From assembly GCA_949752795.1 (NCBI GenBank), contig OX457058.1, positions 35,032,587-35,096,586 on the forward strand: a stretch of DNA of 64,000 bases, read 5' to 3'. Both the position numbers and the translations under genes were made by a program. Shown piece by piece: positions 38,581 to 50,757 of the stretch. Positions within the stretch are counted from its first letter, which is position 1. Every line of letters starts with the position of its first letter. Source of the DNA: Hyperoodon ampullatus (taxonomy: Eukaryota > Chordata > Mammalia > Artiodactyla > Ziphiidae). The notes beneath the pieces were generated by a model. The model had not been told where the DNA came from, searched no databases, and saw only the letters and a program-made list of their open reading frames with translations.

Positions 38581-39761
38581 TTGTAAATTATACTTCTATT
38601 TAAGATGGAAGACATCTGGTCACATTTAACCCTGATGGGAAAAGGAGACAAGAGAGGATAAAGAAGAGAGAGGGGATGATGGGTGGGATGAGATCCCTGA
38701 GGAAGTAGAGGGGGCTGGAATCCAGGACACAGATGGAGGGATTAATTAGCCTTGGAAAGGAAGACAGACACTTGTGCCTCTGTGATGGGAGGGAGCAAAG
38801 AATGGATGGGTGCAGCTGCAGGGCGAGGTCTGTTCTGATGGTTTCTGTTTTATTGAGGTGTTTTGTTTTTTTTACAATCTTCTTTGGAGTTTAGCATAGA
38901 ATCAGTTTTTGTAAATGGTCCATAAATGCTTGAAAAGACATTACATTCCATCAAAATTCAATGCTCAATAATACCTGTTAATGTAACATTACTAATACTG
39001 CTGTGCAGCTCCTACTGACTGAAGTGTGTTCAAGTCTTTCATAGCAGTTTTATTTGCTTCAATTTCTTCTTACAGACCTATAGGGCTTTGTTTTCTTTAT
39101 ACATTTTGATGTAATGGTATTCACAAATTTTTAAGACTGTTTTTTGATTATTGGTGGCTATAAAATACTCCTCTTTGATTTTTTTTTTTTTTGGCCTGAG
39201 ATTCTACTAGTTCTGATATAAATACTGCTGTCATGCTTTCCTTGTCTCCCCTGTTACAATGGGACACTTTTAAGCCCCAGACAAATGGCCTCCAGGTTAA
39301 TCCCCCCTCAGTCTGGAGCTAGACCCAGACCTCATAGGAGCAAGCTGCTTCTTGTGCTTCAGGACAGGTTAAGTATAGACCACTTAAAACCTCCTCTCAC
39401 AAGTGTGCATATGAGGCCACCAATCAGGTCTGATTCTGAGGCTGCTTTAAAATATTATACTTTCTAATGGTGTAGAATCCAATGGTTGAGAACATACCAG
39501 ATGGAGGAAGGCTTCTTCTCTACCCCATCCTACGATGTTCATAACAGCAAGTCCACATCTGGGAACACCCAGATTTGGTGGTGGTGTTGGGAACTGGTTC
39601 CTGGGGAACACCTTCATTATTTGGAACTATTTCAACATTTTTTCATTGCAATTTGGGGTAAGAGATCCTTGATACTGCTACTCACTGTGCCATCTTCCAG
39701 GGCTTCTTCTCATCACAATTTTAATGTCATTTGCATTATTTTTACTCTACAAACTACTGGG

Positions 39762-39985
39762 AGAGGCAATATGGAATCAAGATCACAGACCCTGGAGCCA
39801 GACAACCTGGATTGGAATACCAGCTCCACCACTTACAATGGCTGTATGACTTTGGGAAAGTTCCTACCTTCCCTGTGTCTCAGTTACATCTGTAGATTGA
39901 GGATAATAAGAATACTTGTTTCAAGGGGTTGTTGAGAGGATTTAATAACATAATACACGCAAAGGGCTTAGAAGAGAACTTAACC
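39762..39985 (+). repeat. MIR SINE fossil
   Basis: 'accctggagccagacaacct', 'cttacaatggctgtatgact' and 'ggttgttgagaggatttaat' follow MIR order. Confidence 0.8.
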
Positions 39986-40019
39986 ACCAGTAGGACTGGG
40001 TAAGCAAAAGTTATTAAAA

Positions 40020-40205
40020 CCACGCTGAGCACATACTATGCCCCCCAGGCACAATCCTAGGTAACCTGAGATAAATGCCTCCTTTGTTCTAGTAAAAACC
40101 CATTCCTACAATAAAGAAAACTGAAGTTTTGCAAGTTTAAGTGACTTGCCCAAGATCACAGCCTTCCTAATTAGTAGGGCTGGGGTCAAAAACTGCACTC
40201 AACTT
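40020..40205 (-). repeat. MIR-like fossil
   Basis: Reversed MIR: 'gcccaagatcacag' and 'agtagggctggggtcaaaa'. Confidence 0.6.
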
Positions 40206-41824
40206 TTCTACTGTTGAGACCAAGTTATAATTGTATAAACCCAAACTGTCCCATCACAAGTATATTCTTTACAGACTTTGATTTTATGGGTTTCACTTAT
40301 TTGATTTCGCAATCACTGGGCCGACCCAAGGATCTATGAAATTTGCTTCCACTAACTTCCCTCCCACACATAAATGCTGAAGTCCAGCTGTTCCATCATA
40401 TTTTTTCTATGTCTCATTTCCTGCCGCAGAATCAGTTTTGCTAAGTAGCAAGATGTACAGGAAATAAATTGTCCACACAGTATTAACTAATCAATAAACA
40501 TCAGTTTCAGCCCAGAAGGACTGTAATTTATACCAGATCGCTTATTTTCACTATAAAGTCAAACTAGAACTACACCAACCTAAATACACACATTCCGTGG
40601 TAACACAAGAAAAGAGACAGACTCTTTTATTACTCTCACTTTAACAACCTCATTTCCACTTTTCCATTCCTGGTTTTTGTTTTTTTGATTTTTAAAATCT
40701 GGTTGGGTATTTTGCCGAACAAAACTTTCGGTCAAGCATATTTCCTGTTACTTTCTTGACCCTGCATTTATCTTCTTCAGCTTTTTTAGGCTCAAACACA
40801 CACACACACACCCTCCAATCTCCTCTCCATTCCCAAAAAACAAAGGAGTTATTTTTTAAAAAAGGAAGTAAAGTACCTGAATAAATGTTAATGCTAATAA
40901 TAATAATAACCCTATGGAAAAAATGGAAAAATAATACTTATTTTCCTTTAAAGCGAGATAATGGGTGTGAAAGCATTCATTTTGTAAACTGAAAAACATA
41001 TAAACACAAAAATGGTGTTTATTAATGCTCGTACACACCCATAACCACTTGGCATCATTTAACCTAAAACGACATTGTGTAGAACAGGGGCTGACAACTT
41101 TCCAAATTAGGGTAGCCAAGTTTGATTCGAGTCTATCAGTCCCTCTGTGGGTGTGGTGGGGGACTGAGGGGGCGAAAGAAGGGAAAGCCAGTGTGTGGCT
41201 ACACGGATTCTGAAGCTGGAGGACTGTCCACATACTGCCTTTTGACACAGAGGTGGGATAAATGAGACGTGCCATGGAACAAAGATGGGCAAAGTAAAAA
41301 TCAGAAATTAACAACTGTCTTTTCAAAAGTAGAGAAGGGACATGGCAGGGATTTGACTTGGTGAGAGCAACCGGCTGCACGCTGAAAACCGATTCCCATA
41401 CCTACACCCGCCCTGCGATGACATCCCTACTCCTACCCTGAGCTGCTCATGTGCTACATCATGGATGTCTCTTATTGCTGGATCTGCAAATGAGTGTCCT
41501 TAGCTATTAGCCCTGGTGTCTCTGTAGAAACAACCTGGAGATATATCTCTTTAAGGGCTTAAAATGCCTTTACCCCAAAAGAGCATGGTAACAGGCCGAG
41601 TGCCTAACAGTGTATGCTTTGGTGCTCGTTTCCAGGACTAGCTTTGAATAACATGCGGTAGAGGGGGCTATGCTACATACAGCATCTAACAACGTCTTTC
41701 TGTCCAGATGTTCCCCAGCGTCCTAGTGTAACAGTTCTTTTCTGCCCTCATACTGCATCTAAGAAATCAAGAGCCTGGTGAGGACTAAATGGTCATTTGC
41801 CTTCTGACTCTGTAATGGGATGTA

Positions 41825-42125
41825 GAGGTTCAGAATATCTCACCCCAAAATATGCCACTTTGGCATACTGATTATTTTGAATTAAAGGTACTTGAGAAAC
41901 AGCAAGCGCAAGAAGGACACTCTGACCCTCCACTGGAGGAAAGCAGGAGATAAATCTCAGGGGAAGGGACCCTCCCTGTACCAGGGTGGGTAGAAGTCAT
42001 CCTTATCACCAAAGACAGGGAATTTGGGGCCAAGAAGGCTGTGTAAACAAATATAAATATGTAAAATCTCCTGCGCTCTTTAAGAAGACAAGCCATCTCT
42101 GTGGAACCTTTTCATTAAAGCTTTG
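41825..42125 (+). repeat. Possible old LTR fragment
   Basis: 'ccccaaaatatgccactttg', 'agaaggacactctgaccctc' and 'gctgtgtaaacaaatataaa' look like the U3/R part of a mammalian retroviral LTR. No ends or partner were found. Confidence 0.35.
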
Positions 42126-42254
42126 GAAAATTCTTCATATGAGATCCTAGGACTTACTTCTTTAACCTCCATTTAATCCCAAGATCTCTGTGTTTGAAAA
42201 TAAGGAATAAATTACAAATATATTTAATAGACTTTCAGAAATAAAAGATGTCTT

Positions 42255-42395
42255 AGAAATCATCTGTGCTAACAGTCTCAGGACGCAGATGAAAAAGCCA
42301 AAGTTCCTGTGATCTTGCCTAAGATCACAGATAGTGGCCAAGCAGAGGTTATTACCCTAGTCTTTGGCTTCCAGTCCAGTTCTGTTGCACAATAT
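42255..42395 (-). repeat. MIR-like fragment
   Basis: 'gatgaaaaagccaaagttcc', 'cctaagatcacagatagtgg' and 'agtccagttctgttgc' fit a decayed reversed MIR. Confidence 0.45.
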
Positions 42396-42444
42396 TATTT
42401 AGTCTCACTGAAAACATAATAGGAAGCAGAGTTGTCTCCAGCAA

Positions 42445-43200
42445 AGAGCCTGTATTCATTCGTGCAACAGTTATTGAGCTCCTGTGACGTGCTCAGTACT
42501 ATACAAGCACTAGGAATAAAATGGTGAAAATCACAGACGTGGTGTCTGCTTTTGCAACGCCTGACTAGTAGGAGAGACCAATTAAACAAATAAATACAAT
42601 TGTCCCTTGAACAACACGTGGGTTAAGGGCACTGAACTTCTACGCAGTTGAAAATCCGACTAATTTATAGTCGGCTCTCCGTATCCGTGTTTCCTCTGTA
42701 TCCAAGGCTCCGCATCTGGGGATTCACCCAACTGAGAATCATATAGTACTGTAGTCTTTACTATTGAAAAAAATCCATGTATAAGTGGATCTGCGCAGTT
42801 CAAACCCATGTTATTTAAGAGACAACTGTAAATGAAATAATTACTTCTTGCAATAAAGGCTAAGAAGGAAATAGAAAAGAGAAGGGCTGACTTTAGGTAG
42901 ATTGGTCAAAGAAAACCTCTCTGAGGAGATGACACTTGAGCCCAAGGTTGAAAAAGAGGTAGCCCAGTTAAGAGCTGGGAGAAGCATGTTCCAGGCTCAG
43001 GGATTGGTGGATGCAAAAGCCATGGAGGAAAAGCGCACCTGGCATTCTAAAATCATCCAGAAAGTCAGTATAACTGGAGATTAGTGAGTGAGGGGCAAAA
43101 TGGTACACATGACATAACGTAAGAGCCAGATCCACAAGACTTTGAAAGTCATGGAAAGGGGTATGGATTTTATTATAAGTGTAAAACTAAAGGCAATTCA
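42445..43200 (+). repeat. Ancient L2-like repeat split by the Tigger-like element
   Basis: 'ttattgagctcctgtgacgt' leads to 'gtgctcagtactatacaagc'. After the transposon, 'cctctctgaggagatgacac' and 'aagcatgttccaggctcagg' follow, in the usual order of this old mammalian repeat. Naming is uncertain. Confidence 0.55.
42597..42828 (+). mobile_element. Tigger-like non-autonomous DNA transposon, copy 1
   Basis: Terminal inverted repeats 'caattgtcccttgaacaac' and 'gttatttaagagacaactg' match at 15 of 19. TA lies at each side (42595-42596, 42829-42830), as for Tc1/pogo-type elements. It interrupts an L2-like repeat. Confidence 0.75.
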
Positions 43201-43472
43201 CAAAGAGGTATTAAGCTGGGGAGTTCCTGGTCAGTCCAGCTACTCTGTGAAAATCAGCCTCAATAACACTCTTTCTCAACAGCACCTGCATGTCATTTTC
43301 CTCTTGTTTTTTTTTCATGCAGAGGACATAGGAGAAGCATAAAAACATGGGAAAGAGCAAGGCAAGGGCGAAAGCCCAGGGCTCTAGATTTTCAGTCTTG
43401 GGATCTTCTTCCATGCCATGCTCTCTCTCGTGAATTAAATGGGGAAACATCCCATTAAAAAGAACAGGGTCT

Positions 43473-43623
43473 GGGACTTCCCTGGTGGTCCAGTGGTTAA
43501 GACTCTGCACTTCCATGCAGGCGGTGCGGGTTCGATCCCTGGTCGGGGAGCTAAGATCCCACAAGCTGTGCAGCGTGGCCAAGAAATATTAAAAAAAGTA
43601 AAAAAGTCAAAAATAAATAAAAT
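43473..43623 (+). mobile_element. CHR-1-like SINE
   Basis: 'gggacttccctggtggtcca' head, 'ggttcgatccctggtcgggg' B-box region, 'gctaagatcccacaag' and an A-rich tail. The exact 11-bp duplication 'gaacagggtct' lies at 43462-43472 and 43624-43634. Confidence 0.92.
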
Positions 43624-44079
43624 GAACAGGGTCTTTGGTTTGAAGATTCTTTTGCCACACACAGTTCTAGCATAAGAGTTTTATCCATCAGAATCTTGCC
43701 CAAGAAAGATGAATAAGGAGGCAGAAAAAATGAAATAAGAAGGCAGGAGGAAGGGAAACCAATCTGTTTAGCATGTCAGCAAGCCAATACAGTCTTCTTT
43801 GTTATGGAATAAGTTAAATGCACAGATTATCTTTGGAAATGACAGTCAAAGTTGAAATGAAGAGTGTATGAATAGAAAACCTTGTGAGAATTACCCTGTG
43901 AGGCAGCCCCACAGTCCACCTAGCCCAGGATGCTGTATCTGTCAGGAGTACACAGGGATGCTTTGTAAGAAGGTGTGGTTATCTTCACAATGTCCAAAGT
44001 TAAGCATAATGCTGGTGTTCCAGCTCAGCCTTAGGCATCACTGTATCAATAGGCTTAGTTGCCACCAGGGAAAAATGTA

Positions 44080-44430
44080 CAGTTGACCCTTGAACAACGC
44101 GGGGGTTAGGAGCGACAACCCCCTCCAGTCAAAAATCCGAGTATAGGGACTTCCCTGGAGGTCCACTGGTTAAGATTCTGTGCTCTCAATGCAGGGGGCA
44201 CAGGTTCAATCCCTGGTTGGGGAACTAAGATCCTGCATGACACACAGTGCGGCAAAAAAAATCTGAGTATAACTTACAGTTGGTCCTCCGTATACCCAGT
44301 TCCTCATATCCGTTCACAGTTCTGAGGGGGTGGGTCCAACCCACCACAGATCATTTAATCGTGTAGTATTTACTGCTGAAGAAAATCCAAAACCATGCAG
44401 TTCAAACCCATGTTGTTCAAGGGTCAACTA
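44080..44430 (+). mobile_element. Tigger-like non-autonomous DNA transposon, copy 2
   Basis: Inverted repeats 'cagttgacccttgaacaac' and 'gttgttcaagggtcaacta' match at 18 of 19. It has the same internal 'gtcctccgtat' motif and orientation as copy 1. A CHR-1-like SINE splits it at 44146-44259. Confidence 0.8.
44146..44259 (+). mobile_element. CHR-1-like SINE in a Tigger-like element
   Basis: Short SINE with 'ggttcaatccctggttgggg' and a brief A-tail. 'aatccgagtata' (44134-44145) and 'aatctgagtata' (44260-44271) form the duplication, one mismatch in 12. It splits the DNA transposon at 44080-44430. Confidence 0.92.
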
Positions 44431-45773
44431 CATAAACAGCTCATATCAGACAAGCTGAGCTTATTTATTTGTCTCATGGGTGCATGCCCTTGTGTGGACA
44501 AGACCAAAATAATGGGCAAACCTGGAAAAACAAGTGAGTCCCTAAGTACCAAATCAAGATGCTCCAAATAGGGGTGTTGCTGTTTTTAGAGTTTTCCCTC
44601 TTTAAAAACTGAGTAGCTTCCAGTTCCCTGTTCCAACAGCCAAAGTTATTGATGCCAGTTGTTAGTTCAGTCTCTCTCCTTCTGCCTGTGAACAGGAAAT
44701 ATGCATGCTGTATGTGGATTAATTTCTGGTATTTCTCATAGCAAAGCTTTTGGCTCCAGGCTCTTACACCTTGAATCTGCCTCCCTGCAGGATGGAAACG
44801 AGGGCCCCTGAGCAACCCTGTGCTCTTTCTCCAGAGCAGGGCTGTGCCAATAGCGTCTCCCGGCCACGGCCTCCTTCAGTGTAAGTCCCGGGGAAGATCG
44901 GAATGATTGCTTGGCAAGGTGAGGACAGAGGAGCCTGGTGGACCCCACAGGTCTGGTGATGCACACTTAGGGACTGACGTGGCTTCGTTTCCCACATTTC
45001 TTTCACACAAAGCACGATTATAGGGAAGTGCTTCCATATGGCCCGTGGAAAACCCCGGCCAAAAACAGCTTCAGCTGGCCAGATTCAGAGCAGCAACAGA
45101 CATGAAGGGGCCGTAAGGAAAAGCGAGGATGAGAAGCACCGAGTTTTCACGCAGGCAGGCATCTTTGCTAAGTTTAGCCTCAGCCCCAGCACCGGCATAA
45201 AGAGCCTGAAGACTCGTCAGCCATGGGCAGGATGCCCCCAGCTCTCACCGCATAGCTCTCCTCACTGCATTCAGGGATCTGTCTGTGAGCTCCAGCTGCT
45301 CTTCCTTTGCAGAAATTAATCAAAAATATCAGATTTTTAGGGGCCTTTCTCCTGGATTGTCCTGAACTGGCATCAGGGGTCTGAGACCCTTCAAAAACAT
45401 CGGAATGGCAAATTTGGGGCTTATGGGGACACATGCATTTTTCTGGAGAGAAAATGCATAATTATCAATAGATTCTCGAAAGGATCTATAATCCCAAAGC
45501 TGGAATTCAATGAGAGAGAGAGAGGATACGAAGTACCTTATCAAGAGTGAGGAACGATGCAGTCAAGCAGGTAAAAGCCCCTTTCAGCCAGCACAGCCCC
45601 CATCCCATCCCCTCCCACCCCAGGGCCTCCTCCACAAACTTCTCCAAAAAGACTGGTTTCTTGACCCAATTTCACTTAGCTTCTACTCTGGTTCAATTAG
45701 AATTTTCTCAATTTCTAACCTCTCTCAGACCCTGACAAGATGACATCCTTTCTGATGAGATTTCCACACTTTT

Positions 45774-45927
45774 TTTTTTGTTTGTTTTTGTTTTTGTGGT
45801 ACGAGGGCCTCTCACCGTTGTGCCCAGCCGCTCCACGGCATGTGGGATCTTCCCGGGCCGGGGCACAAACCCATGTCCCCTGCATCGGCAGGCAGACTCT
45901 CAACCACTGCGCCACCAGGGAAGCCCA
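45774..45927 (-). mobile_element. CHR-2 SINE, truncated, reverse orientation
   Basis: Reads in reverse: T-run, 'gtggtacgagggcctctcac', then '...gcgccaccagggaagccc'. The inner part is shortened (about 154 bp against about 205). The duplication 'agatttccacactttt' lies at 45758-45773 and 45928-45943. Confidence 0.9.
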
Positions 45928-46284
45928 AGATTTCCACACTTTTTAAAGCCAACAGTAACTGCAGGCACTTCCCCAAGGCCTGAGCTGGTGAAGATTTTTC
46001 CCCATTAGTCCTCTCATTCCAAAGCTGTCCTAGTTAACTCTTCACAGCCCTGCCTGGTTCTTCACTGTCTTCCTCTGGATCTTATTCTTTCCTCTATCTT
46101 TGGTTTCTCGTACAATTCACTGTGTTTTGACACCTTTGACAAGACTTTCCTCCACACCCATCAGTAGCTCTCTCAAAAACAAAGCCCCGGCGGACCAAGT
46201 GTTGATTTCAAAATCTGTTTACATTTAATGTTATGTTAGAGGTGTGACATCCTTTGGTACTCATATGAGCAATATTTCTAATAA

Positions 46285-46522
46285 AAATATTGCTAGCATT
46301 TACTGAGCTCTCTCTAGGTGCCAGACACTATTTGGAATGCTCGGCATGACTGAGTTATTTAATCCTGACAATAACTCCACAAAGGCAGTACAACTGCTGT
46401 TCCCAGTTTAAAATGAGAAAGTCAAGATACACAGAAAAGTTCAAAAACTTGCTCTGTTTACAGAGCTAGTAAACAACAGGCCCAGGATTTAAACCCAGGC
46501 AGTCTGGCCCCAGACTCCAATT
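46285..46522 (-). repeat. MIR fossil
   Basis: Reversed MIR: 'tttactgagctctctctagg', 'ttaatcctgacaataactcc', 'aacccaggcagtctggccc'. Confidence 0.78.
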
Positions 46523-46529
46523 TCTTAAC

Positions 46530-46650
46530 CATATTCCTTAACTTCTCTATTCCTTAGTTTTCTCACCTGTAAAATGGGTCAGACAATGTCAAAACCACAA
46601 TGTAAGGGGGCTGGTGGAATTAAATGATATGCCTGAAGAGAATGTTGGGA
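46530..46650 (+). repeat. MIR fragment, opposite orientation
   Basis: 'ttccttagttttctcacctg' and 'taaaatgggtcagacaatg' are forward MIR sequence directly after the reversed copy. Confidence 0.6.
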
Positions 46651-47188
46651 ATTATAAAGCATTAGATCAATATTACTAATAACAGAATGGATGGAATGTG
46701 ATATACTTGGTTTCCCAGCTCCTTAGAAGCCAGTGTGTCATATGCCACAGTTCTGGTCAGCAAGGCAAAACTCCCTGAGGAAGACTTCCTTTCCTGACTA
46801 AAGGGCACAGTATTAAAAGAATGCCTTTTGCACCACCTTCTTCTTTCTCATCTGCTGTGTGGATGTGTTGTCTGAGTATTTAATAGTGACTTAGCAACCC
46901 CAGATGAAAGCCATACTCTAAGCTGGTGAAGGAGAGACAGGAGCCTGGTTCCTCAAAAACATAGTAAAACAGCTTCCCCAAACTTGACTGCCAGCTCCAA
47001 ACTTCTTGTTAGAAGAGATATGTAAACTCCTGTATCTATAAGTTGGGTCTTCTCTGAATTGCCATAGAATGCGTCTCTCACTGGTACCCCACCACTCAAA
47101 GCCAGCTCCTTCAGGAAGCCCCTGGATCTCATGGCTTCCAATCTCACCTGGGCCCCCTTGCAGCTACTCCTCTATTTCATTACTATCT

Positions 47189-47304
47189 GTTTTTTTTTTT
47201 TTTTTTTGGCTGTGCTGCGTGGCATGTGGGATCTTAGTTCACCGGCCAGGGATTGAACCCGGGCCCCAGCAGTGAGAGCGCAGAGTCTCGCTGGGAATTC
47301 CCCT
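47189..47304 (-). mobile_element. CHR-1-like SINE, reverse orientation
   Basis: T-run, then 'ggctgtgctgcgtggcatgt', 'gggattgaacccgggc' and 'ctgggaattcccc'. 'ttactatct' (47180-47188) and 'ttactgtct' (47307-47315) are the likely duplication. Confidence 0.82.
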
Positions 47305-47382
47305 CCTTACTGTCTTTGATGAGTGCCTTATCCTCCTTTCCTTGATGGGAGCACTCTCGAGTCCCTGATAGCCCTCACTCTT

Positions 47383-47645
47383 TTCTCTTTTTATTGAAAT
47401 ATAGTTGATTTACAATACTGTGTTAGTTTCAGGTATACAGCATCTTGACTCAGTATTTTTGCAGATTATATTCCATTACAGGTTATTACAAGATATTGGG
47501 TATAATTCCCTGTGCTATACAGTATATCCTTGTTGCTTATCTGTTTTATATATAGTAGTTTGTATCTGTTAACCCCAAACTCCTAATTCGTCCCCCACCC
47601 TTTGGTAACCACAGGTTTGTTTTCTACATCTGTGAATTTGTTTTA
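47383..47645 (-). mobile_element. 5'-truncated L1 (3' part)
   Basis: 'tctctttttattgaaatata' then reversed L1 3' UTR of the family also at 63703. 'agccctcactctt' at 47370-47382 recurs at 48139-48151, so the L1 originally ended next to 48138. A later insertion separated them. Confidence 0.75.
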
Positions 47646-48122
47646 TGTTTTTAATTTATTTTTTATATTTTTTATTTATATTTTAGGGAGCCTGAAATCT
47701 TTTTATCATTCCTTGGCACCATAGTATTAGCTCACAAAACACCCACTCGTGCTTATTGTCTGCAACAGACAATTTATATGATAGTATTGTTTGCAATGAA
47801 AGAATATTAAACCTGTTTCTCAAGTCACTAAGCACCCTCCTGCTACAACTATTCCCAAAGCTTGCACAGATATTTTGTTGTACTTAAAATTTTGTTTTTT
47901 CTACTGTTAATCCCTTTGCCAATGTTTTATCCTAAAGAAGAAGGAAGTGATGTAGAGATCACAGCTTCCAATGAAGAAAAGGATGGCTGGAGAGTAGGGT
48001 CATCTGCCTCATCTTCTTTATCCTTCAGCCAGTGTTAACTATGTGTCAGACATTTTTTCTTATATAGTCCAATTTGATCCTCACAATGACCCTAAGAGCT
48101 GAGCATAATTATTATCCCCATT
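47646..48122 (-). mobile_element. Unidentified retroinsert inside the L1
   Basis: This 477-bp segment is flanked by exact 15-bp copies of 'tgtgaatttgtttta' (47631-47645 and 48123-48137). Its left end is T-rich, so on the minus strand it ends in an A-rich tail. On that strand it starts with MIR-like sequence and continues through sequence I do not recognise. It may be a retroposed transcript. Confidence 0.55.
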
Positions 48123-48860
48123 TGTGAATTTGTTTTAGAGCCCTCACTCTTAAGCAGCTGACTCTACCTCCTAATGAACAGTTTTTTTTAAAAAAAGACA
48201 AAACACTGTATTGGAACACAGTTAATTTCTCAAGGGTGCCTGTAGTTATCCAGTTCTTGACATGGTGTGGGTGTGTACCCCTCCTTTATTCCTGGGAAAA
48301 GCCTTCCCTTGATACATTCTCTCACCTTCTGTTCACTCCTAAACCCACTGCATTCAGGCTTTGGTTTCAGCCAGAAGTTCGTTGAAACCACTCTTGCGAA
48401 GGTCACAAATTTGGCTTCAAATTGCCAAAGAGAAATTTTTGGACCTTAATTCCAGCTTACCTCAAAACAGCATTTAACATGGCCAACTATTTCCTCCTTT
48501 TTGGAATTACTTATTCCTTCAGCTTCCATACTGCTTTGGCTAAGTTCTGAGTTTACCTACTCTTTTCATTATCTTTTCACTTGAATTCCCTTAAACTTTC
48601 TCCCTGGCTAAATTGTCATGACTTCCTGATATATTCTATATACTCTCTTTGGAGAGACTCAGCTAATTTATAGCTAAAGACCACCAAGATGGGGATTTTG
48701 CCACTAGCAACAATGGACTATCATGTTTCAGATCAACTCTTCCACTCCAAAGACAATCAACATCTGTTTGAAGGTATCAGATAGGTACCAAGGCACTGAA
48801 TACTTAAGGGGCCAAATTTCGGGAAAGAAGAAAAACCCAAGGAGGTGAACGTTTATCTTT

Positions 48861-49022
48861 TTTTTTAACATCTTTATTGGAGTATAATTGCTTTACAATG
48901 GTGTGTTAGTTTCTGCTTTATAACAAAGTGAATCAGTTATACACCCCGCCTAGAGGGGTGGGATATGGAGGGTGGGAGGGAGGGAGACACAGGAGGGAAG
49001 AGAAATGGGCACATGTGTATAT
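48861..49022 (-). mobile_element. L1 3' end with internal inversion (twin priming)
   Basis: 48861-48943 is the L1 3' end in reverse. From about 48945 'cgcctagaggggtggg' onward the adjacent 3' UTR part is in forward orientation. The duplication 'gaacgtttatcttt' / 'gaacatttatcttt' (48847-48860, 49023-49036) shows a single insertion event. Confidence 0.88.
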
Positions 49023-49691
49023 GAACATTTATCTTTGATATGTATCTCCTCTCCATGCATTCCTTACCCTGATGAACAGCAAATAAATCCACCCAGCTGC
49101 TCAAGCTGGAAAATCTGCAACATCCTACCTTTCTTTTCTCTCTTACAGTCTTCATTCAAAGAATTATCAAACTCCACTGACTCTCCTAAATCTCTCTCTC
49201 ATCTGTTTCTTCGTCTGCCTCTCCCACCACACTACTCCCGACCAAGGCCTCATTATTTCAAACACCCTGGAGTATTTAAAAACAGCATCCTGCTTAGACT
49301 CCTTGCTTCCTGGCTCACCTCCACATGCAGCCAGAATTATTTCATTAAAACACAAATCTAACCATGTCACTCCACTGCCTAAATGGCTTCAATGACTCCA
49401 TTTAACCTGAAATGTGAAGCACAATGATGAAGGCCTTTATGGTTGCCTTCTGTCTTATTCCCCCACCCTAACCAATGTGCAATCCTAGTAGTTCCTCAAC
49501 AAAGTCCAGGCTTCCCTCTAGGGTCACACCATGACTTTGTGTTTCCTCTGCCTGGAAAATCCTCCCCACCTTCCACCCCTCCTGTAAGGTTCTCCCTATT
49601 TTGGAAGAATAAGTAAAATCCCTATTTCATAAGTTACATCCAAATAAACATGAAGAAATAAAAATAAAAGAGTTTAAAGTAGGAACACACA

Positions 49692-50033
49692 GGAACTTCC
49701 CTTGTGGCGCAGTGGTTAAGAATCCACCTACCAATGCAGGGGACACGGGTCAGATCCCTGGTCCAGGAAGAACCCACACGCAGCACAGCAACTAAGCCTG
49801 TGCGCCACAACTACTGAGCCTGCACTCTAGAATCCGCGAGCCACAACTACTGAAGCCCACGCACCTAGAGTCCATGCTTCTCAACAAGAGAAGCCACCAC
49901 AGTGAGAAGCCCGCGCACCACAACAAAGAGTAGCCCCCTCTCGCCACAACCAGAGAAAGCCCGTGCACAGCAACAAAGACCCAACACAGCCAAAAATAAA
50001 TAAATAAATTTATAAATTTATAAAAACTAAAAT
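49692..50033 (+). mobile_element. CHR-type SINE
   Basis: 'ggaacttcccttgtggcgca' head, the 'ccacaactactgagcc' body and an AT-rich tail. The exact 16-bp duplication 'aaagtaggaacacaca' lies at 49676-49691 and 50034-50049. Confidence 0.93.
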
Positions 50034-50097
50034 AAAGTAGGAACACACAAAAAAAGCACTGGCAGAAGGCGCACATGTATGATTTTTTCCCTTTAAG

Positions 50098-50328
50098 GCA
50101 AGGGTCAGCAAACTACAACCTGAGGGTCAAATTCAGCCTGCAGGCTAGTTTTTGTAAATAAAGTTTTATTGGAACACAGCTGTGCCCATTGGTTCACGGG
50201 TTGTCTGTGGCTGCTTTTGCCTGGCAACAGCACAGTGTTGAGTAGTTGAGACAGAAATCATATGGGCTGAAAAGCCCTAAAATATTTACTCTCTGGCCCT
50301 TTACAGAAAAAGTTGACTGACCCCCAAA
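50098..50328 (+). mobile_element. hAT-type non-autonomous element, copy A
   Basis: 'aagggtcagcaaactacaac', 'aaagttttattggaacacag' and 'ctctggccctttacagaaaa' in order: the common mammalian hAT family with 'gtcggcaaacta' ends. Family name left open. Confidence 0.75.
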
Positions 50329-50740
50329 TTTTTTTAAAAAAATTTTAAGCAGATATTATTGAACTTAAAAGATGGAAAAGTCTGAATATGTAGAACTTAG
50401 AAACTACTGATTCTACAAACACAAACAATATTGAAAGTCAAATGACAAACAGAGAACATTAGAAATAGGTACAACAGACAAACAAATAGTATATATTCAT
50501 GATACAAGTAAGGAAAAGATCACCATCCAAATAGGAAAAAGAGTAAATGACTTCAGCAGCTAATTGAAACATGAAGAAGTATAAATGGGCAAAAAATGCA
50601 TGACGATATTTTCTACCCTGTTAGCAATCAGAGGGGGGCAGAAAAAATAATGACTCATAGTTTACCTTAAAAAATCAGCAAATTAAAAAAAATAGTTATA
50701 TTCTGTATTGGCATATGTTCAAAGAAACAGATAGTCTTAG

Positions 50741-50757
50741 AAGAGGTAATTGGAATA
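50741..50757. repeat. Target-site duplication, left copy (SINE carrying the L1)
   Basis: 'aagaggtaattggaata' is the pre-insertion sequence of the SINE. Its partner lies beyond the L1. Confidence 0.85.
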
